Shown: positions 16,795 to 27,625 of the stretch, piece by piece
How the letters are laid out: every line of letters begins with the position of its first letter
How positions within the stretch are numbered: position 1 is the stretch's first letter
Source: Acinetobacter sp. Ac_5812
GTDB taxonomy: Bacteria; Pseudomonadota; Gammaproteobacteria; Pseudomonadales; Moraxellaceae
DNA: 64,000 nt
Direction: 5' to 3'
Assembly (NCBI RefSeq): GCF_013072695.1
Contig: NZ_LXUK01000012.1
Location: 62,546-126,545 of the forward strand
Notes under the pieces: model-generated
The model's input: the letters and a program-made list of their open reading frames with translations, nothing else
Told to the model about the DNA's origin: nothing
Database searches by the model: none
Position numbers and translations under genes: made by a program

Positions 16795-17739
16795 ATGTTT
16801 AAAGGAATTGCTTATTCAGTTTTGGCTTCAGTTACTTTTGGGGTTTTGTACTTTTATACTCAATTGCTTGGTGCATTTGACAGTGAACAAACCTTTGGTT
16901 GGCGAATCATTGCGACCTTGCCTGTTTTAACACTATTTATGTGGTTCAGCGGTGACTTGAGTCATATCAAACACATATTTAAAAGAATTGTCGCACAACC
17001 CTCATTATTACTACTTTTAATTACCACCTCAGTACTCACTTCTGCTCAGCTCTGGCTATTTCTGTGGGCCCCTATGCATGGAAGAGGGTTACAAGTCTCA
17101 TTGGGGTATTTCCTATTACCTCTGGTTTTGGTGTTGGCTGGAAGTATCCTATACGGCGAAAAGCTTTCAAAGTTGCAGTACGTTGCGGTATTGCTCGCTG
17201 CATTTGGTGTCGGACATGAGGTTTGGCGTTTAGGCAGTATTGCTTGGGAAACTGCCTTTGTTGCTTTGGGTTATGCAGCTTATTTTATTCTTCGAAAAAA
17301 GATTCAAACTGATAATTTGGGTGGGTTTTGGTGGGATCTTTTACTGATTCTTCCAGTAGCGATTTTCTTTACCCAAACAGGGGATACACCTTATCTCAAG
17401 TTTTTAGAATATCCGAGTTTGATCTTGGTGGTGATGGGGCTAGGTTTACTTAGTGCCATTGGTCTGGGGAGTTATATTCTTGCGAGTCGCTATCTACCTT
17501 TAATTATTTTCGGTTTACTGGGTTATTTAGAACCTGTTCTTTTGGCCTTGGTCTCTTTGCTCATTGGAGAGAAAATCGGTGTGGATGAATGGTTAACCTA
17601 TATCCCGATTTGGTTGGCTGTGTTGGTACTGGTGATTGAAGGGGCAATGCATTTGTACCAACAGAGAAAGCGCAAGCAGCATCTAGAATTGAACTTAAAA
17701 CAGTATTCGCAACGGGTAAATTTGGATGAGAAAAGCTAA
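16795..17739 (+). CDS. RarD/EamA-type membrane transporter
   Basis: 314 residues with about ten hydrophobic helices in the drug/metabolite transporter layout (two five-helix EamA halves) and a basic cytoplasmic C-terminus (QQRKRKQHLE). The sequence order LGAFDSEQTFGWRI, GRGLQVSLGYFLLPLVLVLAG and YGEKLSKLQYVAVLLAAFGV matches the RarD subfamily, named for an E. coli chloramphenicol-sensitivity phenotype; true substrates are unknown. No ribosome site stands out at the ATG; AGAGGCC lies nearby. A lone gene. Confidence 0.83.
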   Translation: MFKGIAYSVLASVTFGVLYFYTQLLGAFDSEQTFGWRIIATLPVLTLFMWFSGDLSHIKHIFKRIVAQPSLLLLLITTSVLTSAQLWLFLWAPMHGRGLQVSLGYFLLPLVLVLAGSILYGEKLSKLQYVAVLLAAFGVGHEVWRLGSIAWETAFVALGYAAYFILRKKIQTDNLGGFWWDLLLILPVAIFFTQTGDTPYLKFLEYPSLILVVMGLGLLSAIGLGSYILASRYLPLIIFGLLGYLEPVLLALVSLLIGEKIGVDEWLTYIPIWLAVLVLVIEGAMHLYQQRKRKQHLELNLKQYSQRVNLDEKS

Positions 17740-17994
17740 AAGTGCTTGTCTATTACGCTGAACTATCAATAAAACTGTTATAAAAGTCTACTAGGTTGCA
17801 GCTATTTTGATGATGAAAATGGATTTCTACCAAAATTCACAAAAATAATTATAGGTATTTTATGAATTTATAGTCAATTAGGACAAAATCTTAGCTCGTT
17901 TAGCAGCTTTTGATTCAATCTTGATGATAATTCTATTACAATTATGGCGTTTTAAAAATTCACGCCCAGTATATATAAATTAGAGGACGTATCA

Positions 17995-19452
17995 GTGAGC
18001 AAAGACACTATCATTGCCCTACACGCAGAACACCAAGGTCGTTGGAAAAACCGTGAAGAAATCGCGGAACGTATGATTACTTTAATTGGTCAATTGTACC
18101 GTGAGAAAAATATTGTTGTTTCTGTTTACGGCCGTTCTTTAATTAACCGTTCAGTTATTCAAATTTTAAAAACGCATCGTCGTACACGTATGCTTGATGT
18201 TGAACTTTCTGTTGTCAATACCTTCCCAATTTTGGAAGCGTTAATGAAAGTTGAAAACATCGGTTCAGCTGAAGTTGATATCGGTAAACTTGCTGTTGAA
18301 TATAAAAACCAAGGTGGCGATGTAGATGCTTTCGTTGCAAATGCAGTTGCTCCAATTCAAGGTAACGTGACTGCTGCTGCGCCTAAAGATGTTGTTCTTT
18401 ATGGTTTTGGTCGTATCGGTCGTATCTTAGCGCGTTTAATCATTAGCCAATCTGGTTTGGGTCGTGGTTTAAGCCTTAAAGCAATTGTTGTTCGTAAATC
18501 ATCTGACGGTGACTTGGCGAAACGTGCTTCTCTATTACGTCGTGACTCTATTCACGGTACTTTTGACGGTACGATTTCTGTAGATGAAGAAAACGAAGCA
18601 ATCATTGCAAATGGTCAATTCATTAAAGTGATCTATGCATCAAGCCCAAGCGAAGTGGATTACACTGCTTATGGTATTGAAAATGCACTTCTGATCGACA
18701 ATACAGGTAAATGGCGTGATGCTGAAGGTCTAAGCCAACACTTGAAATGTGCAGGCGTTGCACGTGTCGTATTAACTGCACCAAGTAAAGGTGAGATGAA
18801 GAACGTTGTGTTTGGTGTGAACAACTCGGACATCTTAGATGAAGACAAAATCATCTCTGCTGCAAGCTGTACAACCAACGCAATTACACCTGTATTAAAA
18901 GTTTTAGATGACAAATACAAAGTATTAAATGGTCATGTTGAAACAGTTCACTCGTTCACAAACGACCAAAACTTAATTGATAACTATCATAAAGCTGATC
19001 GTCGTGGCCGTGCTGCAACATTGAACATGGTCATTACTGAAACTGGTGCTGCAAAAGCAGTTGCAAAAGCGTTACCAGGTCTTAAAGGTAAGTTGACAGG
19101 CAACTCTGTACGCGTACCAACACCAAACGTATCTCTTGCAATCTTGAACCTTAACTTAGAGAAAGAAGTTGATCGTGAAGAAGTGAACGAATACATTCGT
19201 CAAATCTCAATCAACTCTAGCTTGCAAGGTCAAATTGGTTATACCAACTCAACTGAAGTTGTATCAAGTGACTTTATTGGTTCACGTACTGCAGGTGTAT
19301 TTGATGCGCAAGCAACAATTGCTTCAGGTACGCGTTTAACTGCTTATGTTTGGTACGATAACGAAGTGGGTTATAGCTGCCAAGTATTACGTATCGCTGA
19401 ACAAATGTGTGGCGTAAGCTATACAAAAATCCCTGCTGAAACAAATGCATAA
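17995..19452 (+). CDS. gap: Glyceraldehyde-3-phosphate dehydrogenase, long form
   Basis: 485 residues starting at GTG with AGAGGA eight bases upstream. A helical N-terminal domain of about 125 residues (WKNREEIAERMITLIGQLYRE, VYGRSLINRSVIQILK) precedes the NAD-binding fold (VVLYGFGRIGRILAR). Catalytic Cys292 is in AASCTTNAI, with the partner His in HVETVHSFTNDQ; the C-terminal YVWYDNEVGYSCQV is also present. The ordinary enzyme has about 330-340 residues; this longer type occurs in Pseudomonas and Acinetobacter. Because Acinetobacter lacks a normal Embden-Meyerhof glycolysis, it probably runs in the gluconeogenic direction. The role of the extra domain is unknown. Single gene with a perfect terminator. 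Confidence 0.94.
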   Translation: MSKDTIIALHAEHQGRWKNREEIAERMITLIGQLYREKNIVVSVYGRSLINRSVIQILKTHRRTRMLDVELSVVNTFPILEALMKVENIGSAEVDIGKLAVEYKNQGGDVDAFVANAVAPIQGNVTAAAPKDVVLYGFGRIGRILARLIISQSGLGRGLSLKAIVVRKSSDGDLAKRASLLRRDSIHGTFDGTISVDEENEAIIANGQFIKVIYASSPSEVDYTAYGIENALLIDNTGKWRDAEGLSQHLKCAGVARVVLTAPSKGEMKNVVFGVNNSDILDEDKIISAASCTTNAITPVLKVLDDKYKVLNGHVETVHSFTNDQNLIDNYHKADRRGRAATLNMVITETGAAKAVAKALPGLKGKLTGNSVRVPTPNVSLAILNLNLEKEVDREEVNEYIRQISINSSLQGQIGYTNSTEVVSSDFIGSRTAGVFDAQATIASGTRLTAYVWYDNEVGYSCQVLRIAEQMCGVSYTKIPAETNA

Positions 19453-19470
19453 TTTGTTCGCAGAGTGATA

Positions 19471-19498
19471 AAAAGCCCAGTTAATTAACTGGGCTTTT
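19471..19498 (+). terminator. Terminator of gap
   Basis: A perfect 28-bp palindrome whose half is AAAAGCCCAGTTAA, 18 bases after the stop. Confidence 0.88.
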
Positions 19499-19586
19499 TA
19501 TTGACTGTACAGAATATATGCTGAATTAAACATAAAAATCGATAAAAATAGAGGAAAAGGGACATAATCAATCAAGGAATTGTTCA

Positions 19587-20330
19587 TTGTTGCAGTTTAG
19601 ACGTTTATTCATCGTATTTGCTTTAATTGTGGTTGCCAATTTATGCGGCGTATATATCGCAATGTGGGTGTTCAAGCATTTTAATATTTATATTCCATTA
19701 AAAAATCAAGATGTCGCGATCGACTTACAAGAACCTTTGCAGGTGCGGGTAAAAGTGAAAGATGCTTTAAATGTAGATGTGAACGGACGTGTTGACGCCA
19801 AAATTCCAATTAATGAACAACTAAATGTTCCGCTGACTCAAACACTTACACCACGGGTTTATTTTGATAATTTAGTGCCCATCAGTACCACGATTCCTGT
19901 AAAGGAAACCATTAAGGTCAATCAAAGCCTGCCGATTGATACCAAGGTTCAGGTTAAAATTTTAGGTAAGGACGTCACCTTACCATTAAAAGGCTCAATT
20001 CCATTGCAACTGGACGTGCCGATTGACATTCAAGTGCCATTGCAACAAAAAGTTCATTTAAAATTCGATGCGCCTGTTCGTACAGAACTGAAAGAAAACT
20101 TGAATATTCCTTTAAAAGCACAGCTAGATGCGAACATTCCAATTCAAGGTAATTTGAATGTACCGATTACTTCTGAGCTTAATGCTACCGTTGATGTTAA
20201 AAATACCTTGCCTGTCAAAATTGCACAGGGTGAATTAAAAATTCCTTTATCCACCATGTATTTGGATCGTGTCAAAACTCAGCCTGTCGAAGTGCAAGCG
20301 ACTCAACATGATGTAAAAGTAGGTGAGTAA
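19587..20330 (+). CDS. Membrane-anchored beta-repeat protein, first of a coupled pair
   Basis: 247 residues from a TTG with AAGGAAT eight bases upstream. One N-terminal helix (LFIVFALIVVANLCGVYIAMWVF) should anchor it in the inner membrane. The remaining 210 residues are low-complexity beta: short alternating strands with recurring signatures such as LNVPLTQTL, LNIPLKAQL, LNVPITSEL, LPIDTKVQV and VPLQQKVHL, about 8-14 residues apart, with almost no Cys, Trp or Gly. It looks like an extended amphipathic sheet or solenoid in the periplasm. No known family is recognised. The stop overlaps the next start (TAATG), so the pair is translationally coupled. Confidence 0.8.
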   Translation: MLQFRRLFIVFALIVVANLCGVYIAMWVFKHFNIYIPLKNQDVAIDLQEPLQVRVKVKDALNVDVNGRVDAKIPINEQLNVPLTQTLTPRVYFDNLVPISTTIPVKETIKVNQSLPIDTKVQVKILGKDVTLPLKGSIPLQLDVPIDIQVPLQQKVHLKFDAPVRTELKENLNIPLKAQLDANIPIQGNLNVPITSELNATVDVKNTLPVKIAQGELKIPLSTMYLDRVKTQPVEVQATQHDVKVGE

Positions 20331-21010
20331 TGGAGATGCCCAAAACACTGAAAAGCCTGCTGATTAGCTTTGTGATCGTGACCACTTTGGTGGCAATCCT
20401 ATTTTGGTTTTATTTAAATATTCAGGCGTCTTTGATTGTTTCTGCGCAACAGGCAGATATTCGTTTGCCTGAATCTTTGGGCACCAAGATCCAAGTCGGT
20501 GATCACCTAAGAGTGAAGTCGGAAGGTCAGTTGAATACGGTTTTGGATATTGATCGGACTTTGCATTTACCATTAAAAGGGAAGTATTTGGCTGATCTGA
20601 GTTTTGAAGTGGAAACACCGATTACGGTTGATATCAACTACGAAACCATGCTGAAAGTAGATGAAGTGGTGCCGATAGAAACCAGCACCGATTTGATCTA
20701 TCAGAATAAATTATTACCCAAGTTTCCTTTGAGTTTGGATATTCCAGTGAAGTTGGATATTCCATTTCAATTGAAACGTACTTATACCGTTCCTGTGAAA
20801 ATTGTTTTTGATGGACCTGTGTATTTCGCTTTTGATGAGTCTGTTGATTTGCCTGTAAAGCATCAATTTAAACCGAGCTTTTATATGAATGATGCAATTA
20901 ATATGAGTAAAATTTCTTCCTTTGATGCGATCATGTATAACTCGGTACAGCAGACCAAAGCCAATTTAGATATGCAAATGGAATTACCGTTGAAGAATGT
21001 GAGACCTTGA
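20330..21010 (+). CDS. Membrane-anchored beta-repeat protein, second of a coupled pair
   Basis: 226 residues from ATG 20330, which overlaps the previous stop; ATG 20336 has better spacing to GGTGAG and may be the true start. It has the same layout as its partner: one anchor helix (LLISFVIVTTLVAILFWFYL), then a periplasmic region of short beta units (LDIDRTLHLPLKG, LDIPVKLDIPFQLK, VPVKIVFDGPV, LPVKHQFKPSF). The two proteins are similar in plan but not close in sequence, suggesting an old duplication and possibly a heteromeric assembly. No terminator is obvious after it. Function unknown. Confidence 0.8.
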   Translation: MEMPKTLKSLLISFVIVTTLVAILFWFYLNIQASLIVSAQQADIRLPESLGTKIQVGDHLRVKSEGQLNTVLDIDRTLHLPLKGKYLADLSFEVETPITVDINYETMLKVDEVVPIETSTDLIYQNKLLPKFPLSLDIPVKLDIPFQLKRTYTVPVKIVFDGPVYFAFDESVDLPVKHQFKPSFYMNDAINMSKISSFDAIMYNSVQQTKANLDMQMELPLKNVRP

Positions 21011-21094
21011 GATAGTTCAAGGTCGAATGATAATGAGGAAGGGGGGATAGTTTAGTTTTTCAAAAAATTTTACCCGAGTTCATAAGGTAGTAAT

Positions 21095-22207
21095 CTATTT
21101 TTTAAGTAATCCGTCTAAACGTTTCTGGACTTCTGAATATGTACTTTCTAGAGAGGGGTTAATATACCACGGGTGCCCAGGCTTAACTCTTTGCTGTGAT
21201 TCTAATATAGGTACAGCTTCTGCAACTAAATCATCATATAAAGGATCATTTAGATATTTAGCTAGCATCAACCGAGGATAGGGGGATGTATAGGCTTTTT
21301 CACTACCATGATTAATCCATTGACTCAATGTTTCAATATCTCTATGTTTTTCTGCATCATAAATCAAAAAATCATAAATCTGCTGTAAAACATGCTTTAG
21401 TTGTTTTGGATCATTAAACTGACTAGCTTTGCCTTTTATACCATGGATGTTGGATAAATATTGTAGAGTATATTCGGCTATATAATGTGTTCGTGATATT
21501 TGTAGAATAGTATTTGATTTTAGTTCTATATAGCTCATTAGCGATATATCAGTATACATAACGTTATCGCCACTAGTTGGGCAAAGTATATTAATGCTTT
21601 CATAAATTTTTGAATTAATATTTCTAAACCAACCTTGCTTTAACTCATTAAATTGATTGGCTTTTTTTGTTTCAAAAAAATGCAAAATATCTTGATTTTT
21701 TTTCAACCATCTGTCTGAAAAAAGAATAAGTTGCTCTCTTGTTGCGGGGATAGATTGAAACTGTTCTAGTTGCTCTTGAGTTACAGGATGCACAGCATCC
21801 AGCATTCTTTCAATATTGTGTTGGTCTGGGAATATTTGTTCCTGACTAAAAAAGAGATAAGACCTTGCATCAAAGGCAACTAGGTCATGTTGGCGTAAAG
21901 TCTCAATCAAGATTTTATAGAGATATTTACTTTTAACCAATAAGCCTTGTTCAATCTTAAAGACATTGTCAGCAGCATCTAAATAGCGTATTACATTGGT
22001 AAAAGAGCCAATAATTTCCTCATCAAAATTTGCGGCAAGCTCAGGATTGGTGACGATATTCTCCACATTAAGTAGCCAATTTTTAAACTTTTCGGTGAAT
22101 CCTGTACATTGAGAATTAGTTGCGTAATATTCTGCTTGTGCCAATGAGTCAATTGTGACTTCAGGATGATGTTGTTTCGCATCCCAAATATAAAATAATG
22201 ATGACAC
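21095..22207 (-). CDS. Unrecognised 370-residue protein
   Basis: An open frame from GTG 22205-22207 with AGGAT upstream. Predicted soluble, helical and rich in aromatic and Gln residues, without signal peptide or membrane helices. Landmarks: N-terminal SLFYIWDAKQHHPEV, FKNWLLNVENIVTN, the central FDARSYLFFSQEQIF and C-terminal GHPWYINPSLESTYSEVQKRLDGLL. I know no family. The gene is more AT-rich than its neighbours and lies alone between conserved blocks, consistent with an accessory gene. An anti-competitor immunity-type role is possible but nothing in the sequence shows it. Confidence 0.72.
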   Translation of the reverse strand: MSSLFYIWDAKQHHPEVTIDSLAQAEYYATNSQCTGFTEKFKNWLLNVENIVTNPELAANFDEEIIGSFTNVIRYLDAADNVFKIEQGLLVKSKYLYKILIETLRQHDLVAFDARSYLFFSQEQIFPDQHNIERMLDAVHPVTQEQLEQFQSIPATREQLILFSDRWLKKNQDILHFFETKKANQFNELKQGWFRNINSKIYESINILCPTSGDNVMYTDISLMSYIELKSNTILQISRTHYIAEYTLQYLSNIHGIKGKASQFNDPKQLKHVLQQIYDFLIYDAEKHRDIETLSQWINHGSEKAYTSPYPRLMLAKYLNDPLYDDLVAEAVPILESQQRVKPGHPWYINPSLESTYSEVQKRLDGLLKK

Positions 22208-22372
22208 TTATTTTTATCCTGTAATTTTTTTAAGTGATTAATTATACTGATAAAATTAATGGAATACTAAAAATTTTGCTTAATGTGGTCAAGATTGAAA
22301 TAAAAACTGTTGTTACATTCAATTTTCTATTCGAGAATTTTCTTAAAATGTGGCAAAATAGTCCGCTTTTAA

Positions 22373-23608
<1,236 letters not shown>

Positions 23609-23623
23609 TAAACCGAGGGAAAA

Positions 23624-24757
23624 ATGATAGAAGTGGTCGATGGGCAACGTCAGCTCAATGCGTGTAAACGAATCGTTGTTAAAATCGGATCATCTTTACT
23701 CACTGCAAATGGGCAAGGTCTAGATTTAAATGCAATTTCGCACTGGGCGAAACAAATTGCAGATCTACACAATGCTGGACATGAGATTATTCTGGTGTCT
23801 TCAGGTGCAGTTGCAGAAGGGATGGTACGCATGAAACTTGCGAGTCGACCCACCGATCTACCCAGTTTGCAAGCTTGTGCTGCCATTGGCCAAATGGGCT
23901 TAATCCATACTTGGTCAAGTGTACTGGATCAACATGGTATCCAGACGGCACAAGTCTTACTCACACATGATGACCTTGCTGATCGTCGTCGTTATCTTAA
24001 CTCTTGTGATGCTTTGCAAAACTTGATTGATTGGCATGTCATTCCAGTCATTAATGAAAATGACACCGTCTCTACTGATGAAATTCGGTTTGGTGATAAC
24101 GATACTTTGGCAGCTATGGTTGCGGGTCAGGTACAGGCAGAATTGTTGATTATCTTAACGGATCAACAGGGTATGTTTGATTCAGATCCACGTAGCAATC
24201 CAAATGCAAAATTGTTCTCTGCTGTTCGAGCACTCGATGATCGTTTGTTTGAAATGGCAGGTGGCGGTGGTGTGCTTGGTCGTGGTGGTATGGTGACGAA
24301 GGTTCGTGCTGCACGTCTAGCGGCAAAGTCGGGTTGTCCAACCTTGATTGCCAGTGGGGAGAGCGAAAATGTGTTGGCTCGCCTAATGGCTGGTGAGATG
24401 TTGGGTACTTTATTCACCACGGACAATGACCGTGTCACTGCACATCAGCAATGGCTGGCTGCGCATTTGCAAACTGCGGGTCGTTTAGTGATTGATGATG
24501 GCGCTGTTGAAGCGATTAAGCTCAAGCACCGTAGTTTATTGCCTGTTGGAGTCAGAGCGATTGAAGGACATTTTGATCGTGGTGATGTGGTGGAATGTGT
24601 TGATAAAAACGGTGGTCGTATTGCAGTAGGTCGTGTGAATTTTAGTTCACGTTCTGCCGAAATGATCAAAGGTTTATCATCAGAAAAAGTCTATCAGGTA
24701 CTCGGTGAAGCACGATCGCTAGAAATGATCCATCGTGATCATATGGCCATTTATTAA
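23624..24757 (+). CDS. proB: Glutamate 5-kinase
   Basis: 377-residue first enzyme of proline synthesis, making glutamyl-5-phosphate. The amino-acid-kinase domain shows [63 protein letters not shown] and [14 protein letters not shown]-terminal PUA domain ([18 protein letters not shown]) fits the full-length E. coli type, which is proline-inhibited. The ribosome site GAGGGA is 7 bases before the ATG. Second gene of the obgE-proB operon, ended by a bidirectional terminator. Confidence 0.96.
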   Translation: MIEVVDGQRQLNACKRIVVKIGSSLLTANGQGLDLNAISHWAKQIADLHNAGHEIILVSSGAVAEGMVRMKLASRPTDLPSLQACAAIGQMGLIHTWSSVLDQHGIQTAQVLLTHDDLADRRRYLNSCDALQNLIDWHVIPVINENDTVSTDEIRFGDNDTLAAMVAGQVQAELLIILTDQQGMFDSDPRSNPNAKLFSAVRALDDRLFEMAGGGGVLGRGGMVTKVRAARLAAKSGCPTLIASGESENVLARLMAGEMLGTLFTTDNDRVTAHQQWLAAHLQTAGRLVIDDGAVEAIKLKHRSLLPVGVRAIEGHFDRGDVVECVDKNGGRIAVGRVNFSSRSAEMIKGLSSEKVYQVLGEARSLEMIHRDHMAIY

Positions 24758-24781
24758 TGTTGATATGATTTCATGGCATTT

Positions 24782-24813
24782 AAAAAAGACCTCAAATATT
24801 TGAGGTCTTTTTT
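24782..24813. terminator. Bidirectional terminator between proB and the iron-transport operon
   Basis: AAAAAAGACCTCAAA / TTTGAGGTCTTTTTT around a two-base loop, between convergent transcription units. Confidence 0.9.
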
Positions 24814-24831
24814 GTGATGCAAAGAAGACTT

Positions 24832-26466
24832 TTATTTTTGTTGGATGGATTGACCTATACGTGCCAATAAAATGACAGGAATCAGTCCGACCAGCACAAT
24901 CAATAAAGCGGCAATTGCGCCATCTTCATAGGTTCCTCTGGATGCTTCTGCATAGAGTTGTGTGGCCAGTGTCTCCAGATTCAGTGGTCGAAGTAGTAGG
25001 GTTGCGGGTAATTCCTTCATACAATCGACAAAGATCAGTAACGCAGCAGAAATCATTGCAGGGCGTAATAAAGGTAAATGTACTCGCCATAGTGTTGCTG
25101 ATCGGTTGTGCCCCAAGTTTTTTGCTGCATCATCAAAAACATGGTGGATACGATTATATCCAGACTCAATGCCCCCAATTGCAATGGCGAGAAAGCGAAC
25201 ACAATAAGCATAAATTAAAGTAAAAGTAGTGCCTAGAAATAATAATCCAGTATGGATACCCAGTTGGAACTCCAGAAAGTCTGCAACAGCATGGTCAATT
25301 GCACCCAGAGAAAGCATCAGTCCAATGGCTAAGACAGTTCCTGGAATGGCATAACCTAAGCTGGAAATACGGCTGAACCAAGTGTTCTGGTTAAAACGTG
25401 CGGCACTGACAATCAAAAAAGCAATGAGAACAGTAATGAAAGTTGCAATCGTTGCCAAGCTTAAGGTGTTGATTGAAGCCTGCAATAATTCAGGAGAAAA
25501 GCCTGCATATTGTAGACGTTTATACGATTCAGCGACTAAATAACTTGTTGGAATGAGAAAGCCAATACTAACGGGAATAAAACCAAGTCCAAACAAGAAG
25601 AATGCCTTAACTCCTGTGATCGGTTGAGCAGGCATGAGTTTGCTGCGTTGTGCTGAATTCATATAGCGTTGTTTACGGCGTCCAAACCGTTCAATAATCA
25701 CCAAGAATGTAATAATCATGAGCATAAAAATGGCAATCTGAGCGGCACTGGCTAAATCGGATTGATTGGTCCATGTGGAATAAATTGATAGGGTCAGCGT
25801 TTTTACACCCAAGAACTCGGTTGCACCAATATCATTAATGGTTTCCATCAGCGCTAAACTCGTACCCACTGCGATGGCTGGTCGGGCCAGTGGAATAGCG
25901 ACGCGAGTGAAAACCTGATTCGGTTTTAGACCAAGACTGCGTGCCACTTCAACCAGACTGGCGGACTGCATGAGAAACATGGCGCGGGTACTTAAATAAA
26001 CGTAGGGATATAGAACAAAGCTTAATAAAAAAATGCATCCCCATACGGTACGAATATTGGGAAACCAATCAGGTTGTCTATCCCATCCGAACCAAGTGCC
26101 GAGCACACTTTGTATTGGGCCAATGGGATGTAACAGGTCAATATAGCTATAGGCAATGATATAGGTGGGGACAGCCAATGGCAGTAATAGCGCCCAGTTT
26201 AAAAATGCACGCCCTCTAAACTGATAAGCCGTGACCAGCCATGCACTTCCTGTTCCAATCAAGGTCGTGAGTAGACCCACCCCAAATAATAATAAAGTGG
26301 TATCCAGTAATGTAGGAGGCAGTACATAACGGATCAAATGCTCCCAAATCTCACTATTGCCTTGTAATGCAGACCAAACCAGCGCCAATACAGGTAAGCA
26401 GGCAAGTATGGTGAAAAGACCACTGAGCGAAAATAATGATTGCAGTATGGATTTATTATTTATCAT
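24832..26466 (-). CDS. fbpB: Ferric iron ABC transporter permease (FbpB/AfuB type)
   Basis: 544-residue inner-membrane permease with about 12 helices in two homologous halves, each with an EAA-type cytoplasmic loop (EVARSLGLKPNQVFTRVAIPLARPA and DDAAKNLGHNRSATLWRVHLPLLRP). This fused double-permease plan is typical of FbpB/SfuB/HitB iron(III) importers, and the gene order ATPase-binding protein-permease confirms the system. The ATG at 26464-26466 is preferred to the adjacent TTG. Last gene of the operon. Confidence 0.9.
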   Translation of the reverse strand: MINNKSILQSLFSLSGLFTILACLPVLALVWSALQGNSEIWEHLIRYVLPPTLLDTTLLLFGVGLLTTLIGTGSAWLVTAYQFRGRAFLNWALLLPLAVPTYIIAYSYIDLLHPIGPIQSVLGTWFGWDRQPDWFPNIRTVWGCIFLLSFVLYPYVYLSTRAMFLMQSASLVEVARSLGLKPNQVFTRVAIPLARPAIAVGTSLALMETINDIGATEFLGVKTLTLSIYSTWTNQSDLASAAQIAIFMLMIITFLVIIERFGRRKQRYMNSAQRSKLMPAQPITGVKAFFLFGLGFIPVSIGFLIPTSYLVAESYKRLQYAGFSPELLQASINTLSLATIATFITVLIAFLIVSAARFNQNTWFSRISSLGYAIPGTVLAIGLMLSLGAIDHAVADFLEFQLGIHTGLLFLGTTFTLIYAYCVRFLAIAIGGIESGYNRIHHVFDDAAKNLGHNRSATLWRVHLPLLRPAMISAALLIFVDCMKELPATLLLRPLNLETLATQLYAEASRGTYEDGAIAALLIVLVGLIPVILLARIGQSIQQK

Positions 26467-26539
26467 CAAGGTGTCAATTTACTAAATATGAAGCGGAATG
26501 ACGCTAGGTGGCGAGTCAATGCCACCTAACTGATATGAT

Positions 26540-27559
26540 TTAATGATTGAACTGTACTTTATCGACCAAAAGATTGGCTGTTTTACGGTATCGAGCGATA
26601 TCACTCAAGCGTATTGTATCGACATTCAATTTACCAAAGCTGGCAATCACAGGATCTATTTTGACTCCAGGTTTAACTGGATATTCAAAACCACTTTGTG
26701 CGTAAATGGCTTGGGCATGGTCAGAGACCAAGAACTCAAGCAACTGGACGGCCTGTTTAGAGTTGGGAGCATTCTTGGCGACAGCCGCACCAGAGACATT
26801 GACATGGGTTCCGCCATTGCTAAAACGAGGGAGAACGACGTTGATGGCATTGCCCCAGCGTTGCTGTTCAACATTATTTTCTGTACGCATACGACCCACA
26901 TAGTAAGTGTTTGCAACACCAATATCACAGATTTTACCCAAAATATCGCGTGCCACGTCGCGATCACCGCCACTGGCTGGTCGTGCCAAATTGGCTTTGA
27001 CCCCACGTAGCCATTGTTCAGTGGCTTTTTCGCCATGATGCGCAATATAAGCCGCAATTAGGCTGGTGTTATAGACATGACTGCCAGAACGAATACAGAT
27101 TTTACCTTTCCATTTCGGATTGGCTAGTTCTTCATAATTGATTGCAGTCAATGGGGCGCGTTCTTTTGATGCATAGACTGCACGAGCCCGCATGGATAGG
27201 GCATACCAGTGCCCATTGGCAGCACGTAAATTACCTGGAATCGCCTGATTCAAAATTTTTGACTGAATCGGTTGGGTTACGCCACCTTCGACTAAATCGA
27301 CTAGATTGCCAAAATCAACGGTGAGTAATACATCTGCTGGAGAGCGACGGCCTTCGGCTTTCACTCGCTCAAGTAAACCATCTTTGATAAAAACCGTATT
27401 GACCTTAACACCTGTCTTGCTACTAAATTCTTGTAGCAGAGGTTGAATCAATGCGGGCTCGCGGGTGGTGTACAGATTGACTTGGGCGGCATGTAACCAA
27501 CTGCTCCCGAGTGCAAGTAGACCCGTTAAAACTAGACGATGCTTAAACCGTAAATTCAT
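26540..27559 (-). CDS. fbpA: Periplasmic ferric iron-binding protein (FbpA type)
   Basis: 339 residues with a Sec signal peptide (HRLVLTGLLALGSSWLHA-AQ). The mature protein begins VNLYTTREPALIQPLLQEF, the standard opening of FbpA/FutA/AfuA periplasmic binding proteins, with TGVKVNTVFIKDG and a C-terminal tyrosine-containing ligand region (GVANTYYVGRM) providing the adjacent Tyr pair that coordinates Fe(III). It hands iron to FbpB/FbpC. Middle gene of the three-gene operon, 66 bases after the ATPase gene. Confidence 0.92.
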   Translation of the reverse strand: MNLRFKHRLVLTGLLALGSSWLHAAQVNLYTTREPALIQPLLQEFSSKTGVKVNTVFIKDGLLERVKAEGRRSPADVLLTVDFGNLVDLVEGGVTQPIQSKILNQAIPGNLRAANGHWYALSMRARAVYASKERAPLTAINYEELANPKWKGKICIRSGSHVYNTSLIAAYIAHHGEKATEQWLRGVKANLARPASGGDRDVARDILGKICDIGVANTYYVGRMRTENNVEQQRWGNAINVVLPRFSNGGTHVNVSGAAVAKNAPNSKQAVQLLEFLVSDHAQAIYAQSGFEYPVKPGVKIDPVIASFGKLNVDTIRLSDIARYRKTANLLVDKVQFNH

Positions 27560-27625
27560 TCTTTTTCACTCATATTTAGGATATTGAATATCAAATTGCT
27601 GATTCAGCAAACCAGAGGTTAAATG

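Noticed and set aside
26543..27010. 155-codon ORF antisense to fbpA
   Set aside because: Shadow frame; the minus-strand gene is a clear family member.
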